A stretch of DNA of 64,000 nt, taken from contig NZ_FPBO01000005.1 of the NCBI RefSeq assembly GCF_900116645.1, forward strand, positions 62,001 through 126,000. Reading direction: 5' to 3'. Of this stretch, positions 26,888 through 35,144 are shown piece after piece. Within the stretch, counting starts at the first letter, position 1. Each line of letters opens with the position of its first letter. The translations under genes were made by a program, and so were the position numbers. This stretch comes from Pseudoduganella namucuonensis. GTDB taxonomy: Bacteria > Pseudomonadota > Gammaproteobacteria > Burkholderiales > Burkholderiaceae_D. The notes under the pieces were generated by a model, which saw only the letters and a list, made by a program, of their open reading frames with translations, did no database searches and was not told the DNA's origin.

Positions 26888-27349
26888 TTGCCATCCTTTA
26901 TCCGCCATCCAAAAGACTTTTGGACAGGTATCATCTTTCTGCTGTTCGGCCTGACCGCCGTCGTCCTGGGCCAGGAGCACGCCATGGGCACCGCCGGCCG
27001 CATGGGCCCGGCGTATTTCCCCACCATCCTCGGTTCCCTGCTGGCCCTGATCGGCGCGGTCGGCATCGCCCGCTCCTTCGTGCGCAAGGGCGAGGCCGTG
27101 AGCAAGTTCTACGTCAAGGAACTGGTGCTGGTGCTGGCGGCCGTGCTGCTGTTCGGCCTGCTGATGCGCGGCGCCGGCCTGGTGCCGGCCGTGCTGGTGC
27201 TGGTCATCCTCAGCGCCTACGCCAGCGACAAGTTCCAGCTGGTCCCCACACTGCTGCTGGCCGCCGGACTGGCCGCCTTCAGCGTCCTGGTGTTCGTCAA
27301 GCTGCTGGGCTTGCCGATGCCGATCCTCGGCCCATGGCTGGGCTTTTAA
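26888..27349 (+). CDS. tctB: Tripartite tricarboxylate transporter small membrane subunit (TctB)
   Basis: TctB is the small membrane subunit with about four helices. I prefer the TTG at 26888, which has AAGGGGA 5 bp upstream and gives the usual start SFIRHPKDFWTG (153 residues). An ATG at 26861 in the same frame would add nine residues but has a poorer site. Hydrophobic segments lie at about residues 12-30, 47-62, 75-110 and 120-140. It is followed 12 bp later by tctA. Confidence 0.85.
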   Translation: MPSFIRHPKDFWTGIIFLLFGLTAVVLGQEHAMGTAGRMGPAYFPTILGSLLALIGAVGIARSFVRKGEAVSKFYVKELVLVLAAVLLFGLLMRGAGLVPAVLVLVILSAYASDKFQLVPTLLLAAGLAAFSVLVFVKLLGLPMPILGPWLGF

Positions 27350-27361
27350 ACGGGAGCGGCA

Positions 27362-28864
27362 ATGGAAATCTTTAGCAACCTGGGTCTCGGCATCGAGACC
27401 GCGTTCACCCTGACCAACCTGCTGTACTGCCTGATCGGCGTGTTCGTCGGCACGGCGGTCGGCGTGCTGCCCGGCCTCGGCCCGGTGGCCACCATCGCCA
27501 TGCTGCTGCCGGCCACCTTCGGCCTGCCGCCGATCTCGGCGCTGATCATGCTGTCCGGCATCTACTACGGCGCCCAGTACGGCGGCTCCACCACCGCCAT
27601 CCTGGTCAACCTGCCGGGCGAGTCGTCCTCGGTGGTGACGGCCATCGACGGCTACCAGATGGCCCGCAACGGCCAGGCCGGCAAGGCGCTGGCGACGGCG
27701 GCCCTGGGCTCCTTCTTCGCCGGCTCGGTGGCCACCGTGCTGCTGGCGCTGTTCGCGCCGCCGCTGGCCGACCTGGCCCTCAAATTCGGTCCCGCCGAGT
27801 ACTTCTCGCTGATGGTGCTGGGCCTGGTGGCCTCGGTGGTGCTGGCCAGCGGCTCGCTGCTGAACGCCATCGGCATGGTGATCCTGGGCCTGCTGCTCGG
27901 CCTGGTGGGCACCGACGTCAATTCCGGCGCGGCGCGCTACACCTTCGACCTGCCGCAACTGGCCGACGGCATCAACTTCGTGATCGTCGCCATGGGCATG
28001 TTCGGCATCGGCGAGATCGTGCGCAACCTCGAGCACGACGAGGGCCGCAACCTGCTGATGAAGAAGGTCTCCGGCCTGATGCTGACCAAGGAGGACTTCA
28101 AGCGCATCATCGCGCCGGTCTTCCGCGGCACCATCCTGGGCTCGGCGCTGGGCATCCTGCCCGGCGGCGGCGCCATGCTGGCGTCCTTCGCCGCCTATTC
28201 GATCGAGAAGAAGGTGTCGAAGAACTCGGCGATGTTCGGCAAGGGCGCGATCGAGGGCGTGGCCGCCCCCGAGGCGGCCAACAACGCCGGCGCGCAGACC
28301 TCGTTCATCCCGATGCTGACGCTGGGCATCCCGTCCAACCCGGTGATGGCGCTGATGATCGGCGCGATGATCATCCAGGGCATCCAGCCCGGCCCGGCCG
28401 TGATGACCGAGCAGCCCGCGCTGTTCTGGGGCTTGATCGTCTCCATGTGGATCGGCAACCTGTTCCTGGTGGTGCTGAACCTGCCGATGATCGGCCTGTG
28501 GGTCAAGATGATCATGGTTCCCTACCACCGCCTGTATCCGGCCATCCTGATGTTCTGCGCGATCGGCGTGTTCAGCCTGAACAACAGCGACTTCGACGTG
28601 TGGCTGATGGCGTTGTTCGGCCTGTTCGGCTACATCTGCGCGAAACTGGAGGCGGAACCGGCGCCGATGCTGCTGGGCTTCATCATCGGACCGATGATGG
28701 AGGAGTACCTGCGCCGCGCCATGCTGCTGTCGCACAGCGATCCGCTGGTGTTCGTGCAGCGTCCGATCAGCGCCGTCATGCTGGGGCTGGCCGTGGCCGC
28801 GCTGGCCGTGGTGCTGTCGCCATCGCTGCGCAAGAAGCGTGAAGAGGCCTTCCACGAGGATTGA
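27362..28864 (+). CDS. tctA: Tripartite tricarboxylate transporter large membrane subunit (TctA)
   Basis: This is the 500-residue, about 12-helix permease of the Tct system. It carries the conserved G-rich loop [17 protein letters not shown] near residue 35, [22 protein letters not shown] near 65, and [17 protein letters not shown] in the second half. [19 protein letters not shown], near 295, is also diagnostic. Length and motifs are normal. An 11-bp-arm hairpin follows the stop at once. Confidence 0.93.
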   Translation: MEIFSNLGLGIETAFTLTNLLYCLIGVFVGTAVGVLPGLGPVATIAMLLPATFGLPPISALIMLSGIYYGAQYGGSTTAILVNLPGESSSVVTAIDGYQMARNGQAGKALATAALGSFFAGSVATVLLALFAPPLADLALKFGPAEYFSLMVLGLVASVVLASGSLLNAIGMVILGLLLGLVGTDVNSGAARYTFDLPQLADGINFVIVAMGMFGIGEIVRNLEHDEGRNLLMKKVSGLMLTKEDFKRIIAPVFRGTILGSALGILPGGGAMLASFAAYSIEKKVSKNSAMFGKGAIEGVAAPEAANNAGAQTSFIPMLTLGIPSNPVMALMIGAMIIQGIQPGPAVMTEQPALFWGLIVSMWIGNLFLVVLNLPMIGLWVKMIMVPYHRLYPAILMFCAIGVFSLNNSDFDVWLMALFGLFGYICAKLEAEPAPMLLGFIIGPMMEEYLRRAMLLSHSDPLVFVQRPISAVMLGLAVAALAVVLSPSLRKKREEAFHED

Positions 28865-28870
28865 CCTCGA

Positions 28871-28898
28871 GGGGCGCCGCGTCCAACCGCGGCGCCCC
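28871..28898 (+). terminator. Hairpin after tctA
   Basis: Perfect 11-bp arms (GGGGCGCCGCG at 28871-28881 and its complement at 28888-28898) enclose TCCAAC, six bases after the tctA stop. It lacks a U-run, but its position and stability suggest the end of the tct message. Confidence 0.55.
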
Positions 28899-28942
28899 GA
28901 TTCATGGCCCCCGCGGGTGGGCCGCCCCAAGGAAGGGATCAA

Positions 28943-29557
28943 GTGAGCAAGACGAATTTCGCCGTCATCATCGCCAAGGCCACGGTTTGCACCGTGGCCT
29001 TGGCGTTTCCGCTGGCCGCCAGCGCCTATCCCAGCCCGCACGTCGTGCAGGGCGTGCGCGTGGGCGACAACAAATACAAGGTCATCGGCATTTCCAACAT
29101 GAAGTGCGCGCAGATGTCCGGGCAGAAGCTGCCCTACGAGGAGCGCGGCGGGGTCGACGCGCTGGTGTGCAACTGGAGCTCCAGCCAGCCCGGCGGCAAG
29201 GCCTTCATCGTGCTGAACAAGGCCGTGCCGGACACCTTGACGGTGAAGTTCTACACGCCGTCGCAGCGGGTGGGGGAGGTGACGGCCGTGTATCCGGCCA
29301 GCGTGGGCTACGACAAGCTGCGCGCGGAGTTCGGCGCCGCGCCGTACAAGGAGATCAAGCCCGCCAAGGGCCAGCCCGGAGAGGCTTACTGGGTGGACGG
29401 CGAACTGCTGACCCGTCTCTCTTGCGGCAAGAAGGAATGCACGGTGACCTCGGGCAGCAACTACGACAAGGCCTTCAAGATGACGGAGGCCGACCGCGCC
29501 GCCGCCAGGGAGGCGCGCAGGAAGGGGGACGCCGGCAAGGAAGGCGCCGCCCGCTGA
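28943..29557 (+). CDS. Secreted hypothetical protein
   Basis: I choose the GTG at 28943, preceded by AAGGAAGGGA. The 204 residues begin with a signal peptide (FAVIIAKATVCTVALAFPLAASA) followed by a mature chain with YPSPHVVQGVRVGDNKYKVIG. Four cysteines sit at about residues 49, 74, 159 and 164 of the precursor and could form two disulfides in the periplasm. The C-terminus is highly charged (EADRAAAREARRKGDAGKEG). I do not recognise the family. It lies between the tct operon and a convergent thiolase gene. Confidence 0.6.
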   Translation: MSKTNFAVIIAKATVCTVALAFPLAASAYPSPHVVQGVRVGDNKYKVIGISNMKCAQMSGQKLPYEERGGVDALVCNWSSSQPGGKAFIVLNKAVPDTLTVKFYTPSQRVGEVTAVYPASVGYDKLRAEFGAAPYKEIKPAKGQPGEAYWVDGELLTRLSCGKKECTVTSGSNYDKAFKMTEADRAAAREARRKGDAGKEGAAR

Positions 29558-29581
29558 ATCCGGCGGCGCCCCGTGCCGCGA

Positions 29582-30763
29582 TTACAGGCGCTCGAAGATG
29601 GCCGCGATGCCCTGGCCGCCGCCGATGCACATGGTGACCAGCGCGTAGCGGCCGCCGGTGCGTCGCAGCTCGTACAGCGCCTTCACGCTGATGATGGCGC
29701 CGGTCGCGCCGATCGGGTGGCCCAGGCCGATGCCCGAACCGTTCGGGTTCACCTTGGCCGGGTCCAGGCCCAGTTCCTTGGCCACCGCGCACGCCTGCGC
29801 GGCGAAGGCCTCGTTGGCCTCCACCACGTCGATGTCGGCCACCGTCAGGCCGGCGCGCTCCAGCGCCTTGCGGCTGGCCGGCACGGGACCGATGCCCATG
29901 TACTTCGGATCCACGCCGGCGTTGGCGTAGGACACCAGGCGCGCCAGCGGCTTGAGGCCGCGCCGCTCGGCCACGCCGCGCTCCATCAGCACCAGCGCCG
30001 CGGCGCCGTCGTTCAGGCCGGAGGCGTTGCCGGCGGTGACGCTGCCGTCCTTCTTGAAGGCGGTGCGCATGGCGGCCAGGCTTTCCAGCGTGGTGTCGGC
30101 GCGCACGTGCTCGTCGGCCTCGAACAGCACCTCGCCCTTGCGCGACTTGACGGCCACCGGCAGGATCTGTTCCTTGAAGTAGCCGGCCGCGGTGGCGCGG
30201 GCGGCGCGGCTGTGCGATTCCAGCGCCAGCGCGTCCTGCGCCTCGCGCGAAATCTCGTAGCGCTCGGCCACGTTCTCGGCGGTGATGCCCATGTGGACGC
30301 TGTCGAACGGGTCGGTCAGCGCGCCGGTCATCATGTCGGTGAACTTGCCGTCACCCATGCGGGTGCCCCAGCGCAGGCCGTTGGTGGAGTGCGGCGCGCG
30401 GCTCATGCTCTCGGCGCCGCCGGCCACGGCGATGTCCGCGTCGCCCAGCAGGATGGCTTGCGCGGCGGTGATCACGGCCTGCAGGCCGGAGCCGCACAGG
30501 CGGTTCACCGTCAGCGCGGGCGTCTCGTGGCCAATGCCGGCGTTCACGGCCGCCACGCGGGAAATGTACATGTCCTTCGGCTCGGTGTGGATCACGCTGC
30601 CGAACACCACGTGGCCTACCTCCTCGCCGTTCACGCCGGCGCGGGCCAGCGCCTCGCGGGTGACGCGCGCCGCCAGTTCGGTTGGTGGGAAGTCCTTCAG
30701 GCTGCCGCCAAAGTCGCCGATGGCGGTGCGCACACCGCTGACGATCACTACTTCACGTTGCAT
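29582..30763 (-). CDS. Acetyl-CoA C-acyltransferase (thiolase)
   Basis: This is a biosynthetic or degradative thiolase that condenses or cleaves acyl-CoAs. The 393 residues carry all three signatures: NRLCGSGLQA with the acylated Cys90, NPNGSGIGLGHPIGATGA with the catalytic His (near 348), and TMCIGGGQG with the second catalytic Cys (near 378). It resembles PhaA/BktB-type enzymes used for polyhydroxyalkanoate precursors, but no PHA gene adjoins it, so no symbol is given. The start is the ATG at 30763, 120 bp downstream of the permease gene on the same strand. Confidence 0.92.
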   Translation of the reverse strand: MQREVVIVSGVRTAIGDFGGSLKDFPPTELAARVTREALARAGVNGEEVGHVVFGSVIHTEPKDMYISRVAAVNAGIGHETPALTVNRLCGSGLQAVITAAQAILLGDADIAVAGGAESMSRAPHSTNGLRWGTRMGDGKFTDMMTGALTDPFDSVHMGITAENVAERYEISREAQDALALESHSRAARATAAGYFKEQILPVAVKSRKGEVLFEADEHVRADTTLESLAAMRTAFKKDGSVTAGNASGLNDGAAALVLMERGVAERRGLKPLARLVSYANAGVDPKYMGIGPVPASRKALERAGLTVADIDVVEANEAFAAQACAVAKELGLDPAKVNPNGSGIGLGHPIGATGAIISVKALYELRRTGGRYALVTMCIGGGQGIAAIFERL

Positions 30764-30883
30764 ACAGTACTCCGGTTGGTTGAAATGGTGCGGTGCACTG
30801 TAGCACGGGGAGGGTGGGGTGGCAAAAAAAGAGAACGGTCGTGCTGTTAACTTTACGCCACACCCTCGGAGATCACCGGCGCC

Positions 30884-32248
30884 TCACGCCGCGGCGGTGG
30901 CGGCGTTGCGGCCCTTGATCCAGTAACCCACGCCCAGCACCGCCAGCCACACCGGGATCAGGTAGACCGACAGGCGCAGGCCCGGCGTCAGGTACATGAT
31001 CACCAGGATGGCGGCCAGGAAGGCCAGGCACAGGTAGTTGGTGAACGGGTGGCCCAGGCTCTGGAAGGCCGTGGCCTGGCCGGCCGCGCGTTTTTGCGCG
31101 CGGAAGCGCAGGTGGATCCAGCTGATCATGCCCCAGTTGATGATCAGCGCCGACACCACCAGCCCCATCAGGAAGCCGAAGGCCTCGCCTGGCAGGAAGT
31201 AGTTGATGACGACGCAGGCGCCGGTGGCCACGGCGGACACGCCCAGCGCGGCCAGCGGCACGCCGCGCTTGTTCACCGTCAGCAGCGCGCGCGGCGCGTT
31301 GCCCTGCTTGGCCAGGCCGAACAGCATGCGGCTGTTGCAGTACACGCAGCTGTTGTACACCGACAGCGCCGCCGTCAGCACCACCACGTTCAGGATGTGC
31401 GCCACCAGGTGGCTGTCCATGGCCTGGAAGATCAGCACGAAGGGGCTGCCGCCGGTGACCACCTTCTGCCACGGATACAGCGACAGCAGCACGCCCAGCG
31501 CGCCGACGTAGAAGATCAGGATGCGGTAGATGGCCTGGTTGGTGGCCTTGGGGATGGTTTCCGAGGGATTGTCCGCCTCGGCGGCGGTGATGCCCACCAG
31601 TTCCAGGCCGCCGAACGAGAACATGATGACGGCCATCGCCATCACCAGGCCGCCCACGCCGTTGGGGAAGAAGCCGCCGTGCTGCCACAGGTTGGCGACC
31701 GTGGCCTGCGGCCCGGCCTCGCCGGAGACCAGCAGGTAGGCGCCGAACACGATCATGCCGACGATGGCGACCACCTTGATGATGGCGAACCAGAACTCCA
31801 TCTCGCCGAAGGCCTTCACGTTCAGCAGGCTGATGGAATTGATGATCAGGAAGAAGGCCAGCGCCGTGACCCAGGTGGGCACCTCCGGCCACCAGAACTG
31901 GATGTACACGCCCACCGCCGACAGCTCGGCCATGGAGACCAGCACGTACAACACCCAGTAGTTCCAGCCCGACATGAAGCCGGCCAGGTTGCCGCAGTAT
32001 TTGTCGGCGAAATAGCTGAAGGAGCCGGCCACCGGCTCGTCCACCACCATCTCGCCCAGCTGGCGCATGATGAGGAAGGCGATCACCCCCGCCACCGCAT
32101 AGCCCAGCAGGACCGACGGTCCCGCCATCTTGATCGTCTCCGCGATCCCCAGGAACAGACCGGTCCCGATCGCACCGCCCAGCGCGATAAGCTGGATGTG
32201 CCGGGTCTTCAGGCCACGCTTTAACTCGTTTTTGCCGTCGTCTATCAT
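30884..32248 (-). CDS. Amino-acid permease (APC superfamily, AroP/PheP-like)
   Basis: This is an inner-membrane amino-acid:proton symporter with about 12 helices. I choose the ATG at 32248 (MIDDGKNELKRGLKTRHIQLIALGGAIGTGLFLG), giving 454 residues; an upstream in-frame GTG would add eleven unlikely ones. GGAIGTGLF is the substrate-binding break in helix 1. FSFGGLELVGITAAEADNPSETIPKA (near 210) and YNSCVYCNSRMLFGLA (near 300) match the aromatic/GABA permease group. Substrate specificity is not certain. Confidence 0.88.
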   Translation of the reverse strand: MIDDGKNELKRGLKTRHIQLIALGGAIGTGLFLGIAETIKMAGPSVLLGYAVAGVIAFLIMRQLGEMVVDEPVAGSFSYFADKYCGNLAGFMSGWNYWVLYVLVSMAELSAVGVYIQFWWPEVPTWVTALAFFLIINSISLLNVKAFGEMEFWFAIIKVVAIVGMIVFGAYLLVSGEAGPQATVANLWQHGGFFPNGVGGLVMAMAVIMFSFGGLELVGITAAEADNPSETIPKATNQAIYRILIFYVGALGVLLSLYPWQKVVTGGSPFVLIFQAMDSHLVAHILNVVVLTAALSVYNSCVYCNSRMLFGLAKQGNAPRALLTVNKRGVPLAALGVSAVATGACVVINYFLPGEAFGFLMGLVVSALIINWGMISWIHLRFRAQKRAAGQATAFQSLGHPFTNYLCLAFLAAILVIMYLTPGLRLSVYLIPVWLAVLGVGYWIKGRNAATAAA

Positions 32249-32302
32249 TCGTCTTTTTTCCGGTTTGGTTATTGGCGGCACGCCGCCGGCGACCAGATTC
32301 TA

Positions 32303-32329
32303 AAAGAAAAAGCCCACCGGCGGTGGGCT
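32303..32329 (-). terminator. Rho-independent terminator of the hemerythrin gene
   Basis: On the minus strand a GCCCACCG/CGGTGGGC stem (32312-32328 on the plus strand) is followed by a run of Ts (plus-strand As at 32303-32311). It lies 28 bp after the hemerythrin stop and before the permease start, so it ends the hemerythrin message. Confidence 0.8.
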
Positions 32330-32356
32330 TAGATGTAGACCAGGGAGGGGAAGGCT

Positions 32357-32863
32357 TTATTCTTCGGCGATGCCGGCTTTTCGTTCCGCCATCTGCCGCC
32401 CCAGCGTCGCCAGGTCCAGTTTGGCCTTGCGCACTTTGGGGAACATCTCGTCCTCTTCCTCCTTCACGTGGTGGTCGATCTGCTCCGACAGCACCTTGAC
32501 CTTGGCGTCGAACAGGTCGTCGCCGGCGTCCATGGACTGGATCTGGCCGATGAGCTGCTTGGCCGAGGCGTGCTCCACCACCGCCTCGTCGATCAGGTCC
32601 TCGAATTCCTTGCCGGCGGCGCGCACGGCGGGGTAGAAGATCTCCTCCTCGACCATCGTGTGCTTGGTCAGCTCCATGCAGATCTCGTCGGCCAGCTTCT
32701 TCTTGCTGACCATGGCGCGGTCGCCGAGGTCCTCGAACTGTTCAAACAGGTCCTTCACGTGCTCGTGGTCCTCCATCAGCAGCCCGATCGCGTCCAGCTG
32801 TTTCGATTCGGTGGCGATGGGCTTCGACGCGGCGCGTTTGGACGATGTTGGGGTGGTACGCAT
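32357..32863 (-). CDS. Hemerythrin HHE domain protein
   Basis: This is a four-helix di-iron protein thought to sense or bind oxygen, nitric oxide or iron. The 168 residues start with a basic Ser/Thr-rich stretch, then show the HHE pattern: EDHEHVKDLFEQF (near 31), KHTMVEEEIFYPAV (near 67), EHASAKQLIGQI (near 98) and DHHVKEEEDEMFPKV (near 129). All expected His and Glu ligands are present. It is monocistronic with its own terminator and diverges from the blaI-type gene. Confidence 0.9.
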   Translation of the reverse strand: MRTTPTSSKRAASKPIATESKQLDAIGLLMEDHEHVKDLFEQFEDLGDRAMVSKKKLADEICMELTKHTMVEEEIFYPAVRAAGKEFEDLIDEAVVEHASAKQLIGQIQSMDAGDDLFDAKVKVLSEQIDHHVKEEEDEMFPKVRKAKLDLATLGRQMAERKAGIAEE

Positions 32864-32976
32864 GATGTTGGCTCCTCAGGTAAGTGGCTGATGCATGCCG
32901 TAGTGTGGCCTTGCCGAGCGGCCGGTTCGGTGCGCGAATTAACGCAGAAGCGAACACGGTAGTGAACGAACATGGC

Positions 32977-33027
32977 ATGCGACAAATGTCGCATATTGTT
33001 ATTGCGGCCATGCGACAGTTGTCGTAC
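32977..33027 (+). promoter_or_regulatory. Two palindromic operators upstream of the BlaI-type gene
   Basis: ATGCGACAAATGTCGCAT (32977-32994) is a perfect palindrome. ATGCGACAGTTGTCGTAC (33010-33027) is a near-perfect second copy, with centres 33 bp or about three helical turns apart. The GACA-NN-TGTC core resembles the TACA...TGTA operators of BlaI/MecI/CopY repressors. The sites lie 32-100 bp before the repressor ATG, so auto-repression is the natural reading. The hemerythrin gene diverges from the same region and might be affected too. Confidence 0.8.
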
Positions 33028-33058
33028 CATGGCGTCTCATGTCACACGGAGGATAACC

Positions 33059-33433
33059 ATGACCACGCCATCGGTTACGGAATTGAGTTTGTTGAAATGC
33101 CTGTGGAAGGAGCAGCCGCTGAGCGCGCGCGAAATCCACGAACGCGTTGTGGCGGAACTGGACTGGTCGTATTCGTCCACCCGCAAGACGCTGGACCGCA
33201 TGCTGGAAAAGGGGATGGTCGCGCAGCAGGCGCTGCACGGCGTCAACGTCTATAGCGCGACGCTGGAAAAGGTCGCCACGCTGGCCGCGTTCGCGCACGA
33301 TTTCGGCAAGCGCGTGATGGAAATGGACGCGCCCCTGCCCGTCAATATGTTCACCGGCAGCAAATTGGTCGACCAGGGCGAACTGGCGGCGCTGGAACAG
33401 CTGCTGCAGGACTGGCCGGAAGGGAAGGAGTGA
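33059..33433 (+). CDS. BlaI/MecI/CopY-family transcriptional repressor
   Basis: This is a penicillinase-repressor-type winged helix regulator of 124 residues. The ATG at 33059 has GGAGGATAACC upstream; the open frame before it overlaps the operators and is not used. LSLLKCLWKEQPLSAREIHERV (near 9) and SYSSTRKTLDRMLEKGMV (near 36) form the helix-turn-helix, and the C-terminal half is the dimerisation region cut by the partner protease in this family. The partner gene starts 2 bp after the stop and encodes an M56 (BlaR1-type) peptidase. Confidence 0.9.
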   Translation: MTTPSVTELSLLKCLWKEQPLSAREIHERVVAELDWSYSSTRKTLDRMLEKGMVAQQALHGVNVYSATLEKVATLAAFAHDFGKRVMEMDAPLPVNMFTGSKLVDQGELAALEQLLQDWPEGKE

Positions 33434-33435
33434 GC

Positions 33436-35073
33436 ATGGCCGGATACGCCATTTATGTGTCATATGCCGCCATGGCGCTGCCGCTGCTGCAGGCCAGCGC
33501 GACCTGTATCGCGGCCGGGGCCGTGGCCTGGGCCGTGCTGAAGCTGGCCCTGCGCCGCTGGCCCGGGGCCGCGTCGCAGCGTTTCGTGTGGTTGCTGGCG
33601 CAATGCGCGGTGGCCGCCACGTTTGTCGCCGTGCTGCTGCCCGGAAGCGGCGAGTTGAGCGTCGTGCCGGCGATCGAGATCGCCGCCGAAGAGGGGGGCG
33701 CCGCCTTGTCCGCCATGGCCGGCGGGGGGAACCTGTTGCCACGGCTGGGGTCAGACCCGCGGGGTCTGACCCCGGGTTTTGCACCGGTTTTTGGCGCGAA
33801 CGAATTCCCGGAGGTGCCGGCTTGGCTCGCCATCGCGGCGCTGACGTGGCTGGCGTGCTACGCGGCCGGCTTTGCGCGGGCGCTGTGGCGTTGGCGCAAG
33901 GCGGCCGCCGCCATGCGGGGCCTGCTGGCCAGCGCCGAGCCGCTGGACGCGGCCGGCCTGCGCGCGCATGCCGGATTCGCCGCGCAAGCGTCCTTGCCGG
34001 CCATCTCCGTGCTGGAAACGGATGCCGCCATCTCCCCCATGCTGGTGGGCCTGACGCGTCCCTTGCTGCTGCTGCCGCGCCATCTGCGCGGGTTCGACGC
34101 GCTGCAGCAGCAACTGATCGTCGCGCATGAACTGACCCATTGGCGCCGGCGCGACCATTGGTGGCTGCACGCCAGCCTGCTGTTGCAGACCGTGTTCTGG
34201 TTCAATCCCGCCATGCGCGCCCTGGGCGGACAACTGAGCTGCGCGCAGGAACTGGGCTGCGACCGTGCCGTGCTGGCCAGCCGTCCCGCTGCGCAGCGCC
34301 AGAGCTACGCCGCCGCGCTGCTGGCGCAGCTGAAGCTGGGCATGGGGGAGGGCGCCTGCGCCACGGCGGCCTTCGGCGGCCCTGGGCTGGCCGCGCTGGG
34401 CGCGCGCATCCGCCTTATACGGCAGTCGGACCTGGGCCGCTCCGGCGTGGTGGGCGTGGCGGGACGCGCCGTGCTGGGCGCCGCCGCGCTGGCGCTGCTG
34501 GCCGCCAGCGTGCTGCTGCAGCCGGCGTTCGCCTGGCGTGGCGTCACGCGGGACGCGCTGCCGGCCACCAAGTCCGATATCACCAGGGATAACCCCGCGG
34601 ACGCGGCCCCCGTCGCCGTATGGCGCTCCCCGCTGGAACGTCCCCGCGTGAGCAGCTTTTACGGTCCGCGGCCCAAGCCCATCGACACGGCGGCCAGCTT
34701 CCACCACGGCCTGGACTTCGCCGCCAGGACCGGCACGCCCATCCGGGCGCCGGCGCCCGGCAAGGTGGCCGTGTCGACCGATCTGTACGAGGGCCAGGCC
34801 AAGTGGGGCAAGGTCATCGTGATCGAACACGCGGACGGCCTGCGCTCGCTGTACGCCCACCTGGACCAGCGCGCCGTGCGCGCCGGCGACACCGTTCAGC
34901 CGGGGCAGGTGATCGGCAGGACCGGCGCCACCGGCCGCGCCACCGGCCCCCACCTGCACCTCGAAGTGCAGCGCAACGGCGAGCATATCGACCCGCAACG
35001 CCTGATCGCCCGCCTGGACGACACGGCGCTGCCCTCCGCGCTGCGCGCCCGCGCGTCCCGCGCCAGCAACTAA
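33436..35073 (+). CDS. M56 (BlaR1-like) and M23 (LytM) fused metallopeptidase
   Basis: This is a membrane antirepressor-type protease joined to a peptidoglycan-hydrolase domain. I choose the ATG at 33436 with AGGAG 5 bp upstream (545 residues); GTG at 33430 is possible. The N-terminal half has several membrane helices and HELTH (near 231), the M56 zinc site. After another helix (LALLAASVLLQPAFAW) comes an M23 domain with HHGLDFAARTG (near 421) and HLHLEV (near 506), both zinc-ligand motifs intact. Together with BlaI it may sense wall damage or beta-lactams. A dispersed palindrome lies in frame between helices (33747-33773). Confidence 0.88.
   Translation: MAGYAIYVSYAAMALPLLQASATCIAAGAVAWAVLKLALRRWPGAASQRFVWLLAQCAVAATFVAVLLPGSGELSVVPAIEIAAEEGGAALSAMAGGGNLLPRLGSDPRGLTPGFAPVFGANEFPEVPAWLAIAALTWLACYAAGFARALWRWRKAAAAMRGLLASAEPLDAAGLRAHAGFAAQASLPAISVLETDAAISPMLVGLTRPLLLLPRHLRGFDALQQQLIVAHELTHWRRRDHWWLHASLLLQTVFWFNPAMRALGGQLSCAQELGCDRAVLASRPAAQRQSYAAALLAQLKLGMGEGACATAAFGGPGLAALGARIRLIRQSDLGRSGVVGVAGRAVLGAAALALLAASVLLQPAFAWRGVTRDALPATKSDITRDNPADAAPVAVWRSPLERPRVSSFYGPRPKPIDTAASFHHGLDFAARTGTPIRAPAPGKVAVSTDLYEGQAKWGKVIVIEHADGLRSLYAHLDQRAVRAGDTVQPGQVIGRTGATGRATGPHLHLEVQRNGEHIDPQRLIARLDDTALPSALRARASRASN
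33747..33773. repeat. Dispersed GGGGTCAGACCC palindrome inside a coding region, copy 2
   Basis: Two perfect 12-bp arms (33747-33758 and 33762-33773) surround GCG. The element is read through in frame by the M56-M23 gene as the peptide GSDPRGLTP, in a loop between membrane helices. It is the same family as the elements at 18177 and 63684 with one core base changed in each arm (GGGGTCAG versus GGGGACAG). Confidence 0.85.
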
Positions 35074-35144
35074 ATCCCATCCGGTTCAACGAAGTCCACG
35101 CCCTCGCGGCGGGACTTCGCACGTCCCTACAACGAAGGAAAAGC

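Noticed and set aside
25775..29041. A 1088-residue frame on the minus strand across the tct genes
   Set aside because: It is His/Gln/Arg-rich, antisense to three clear genes, and typical of chance open frames in very GC-rich DNA.
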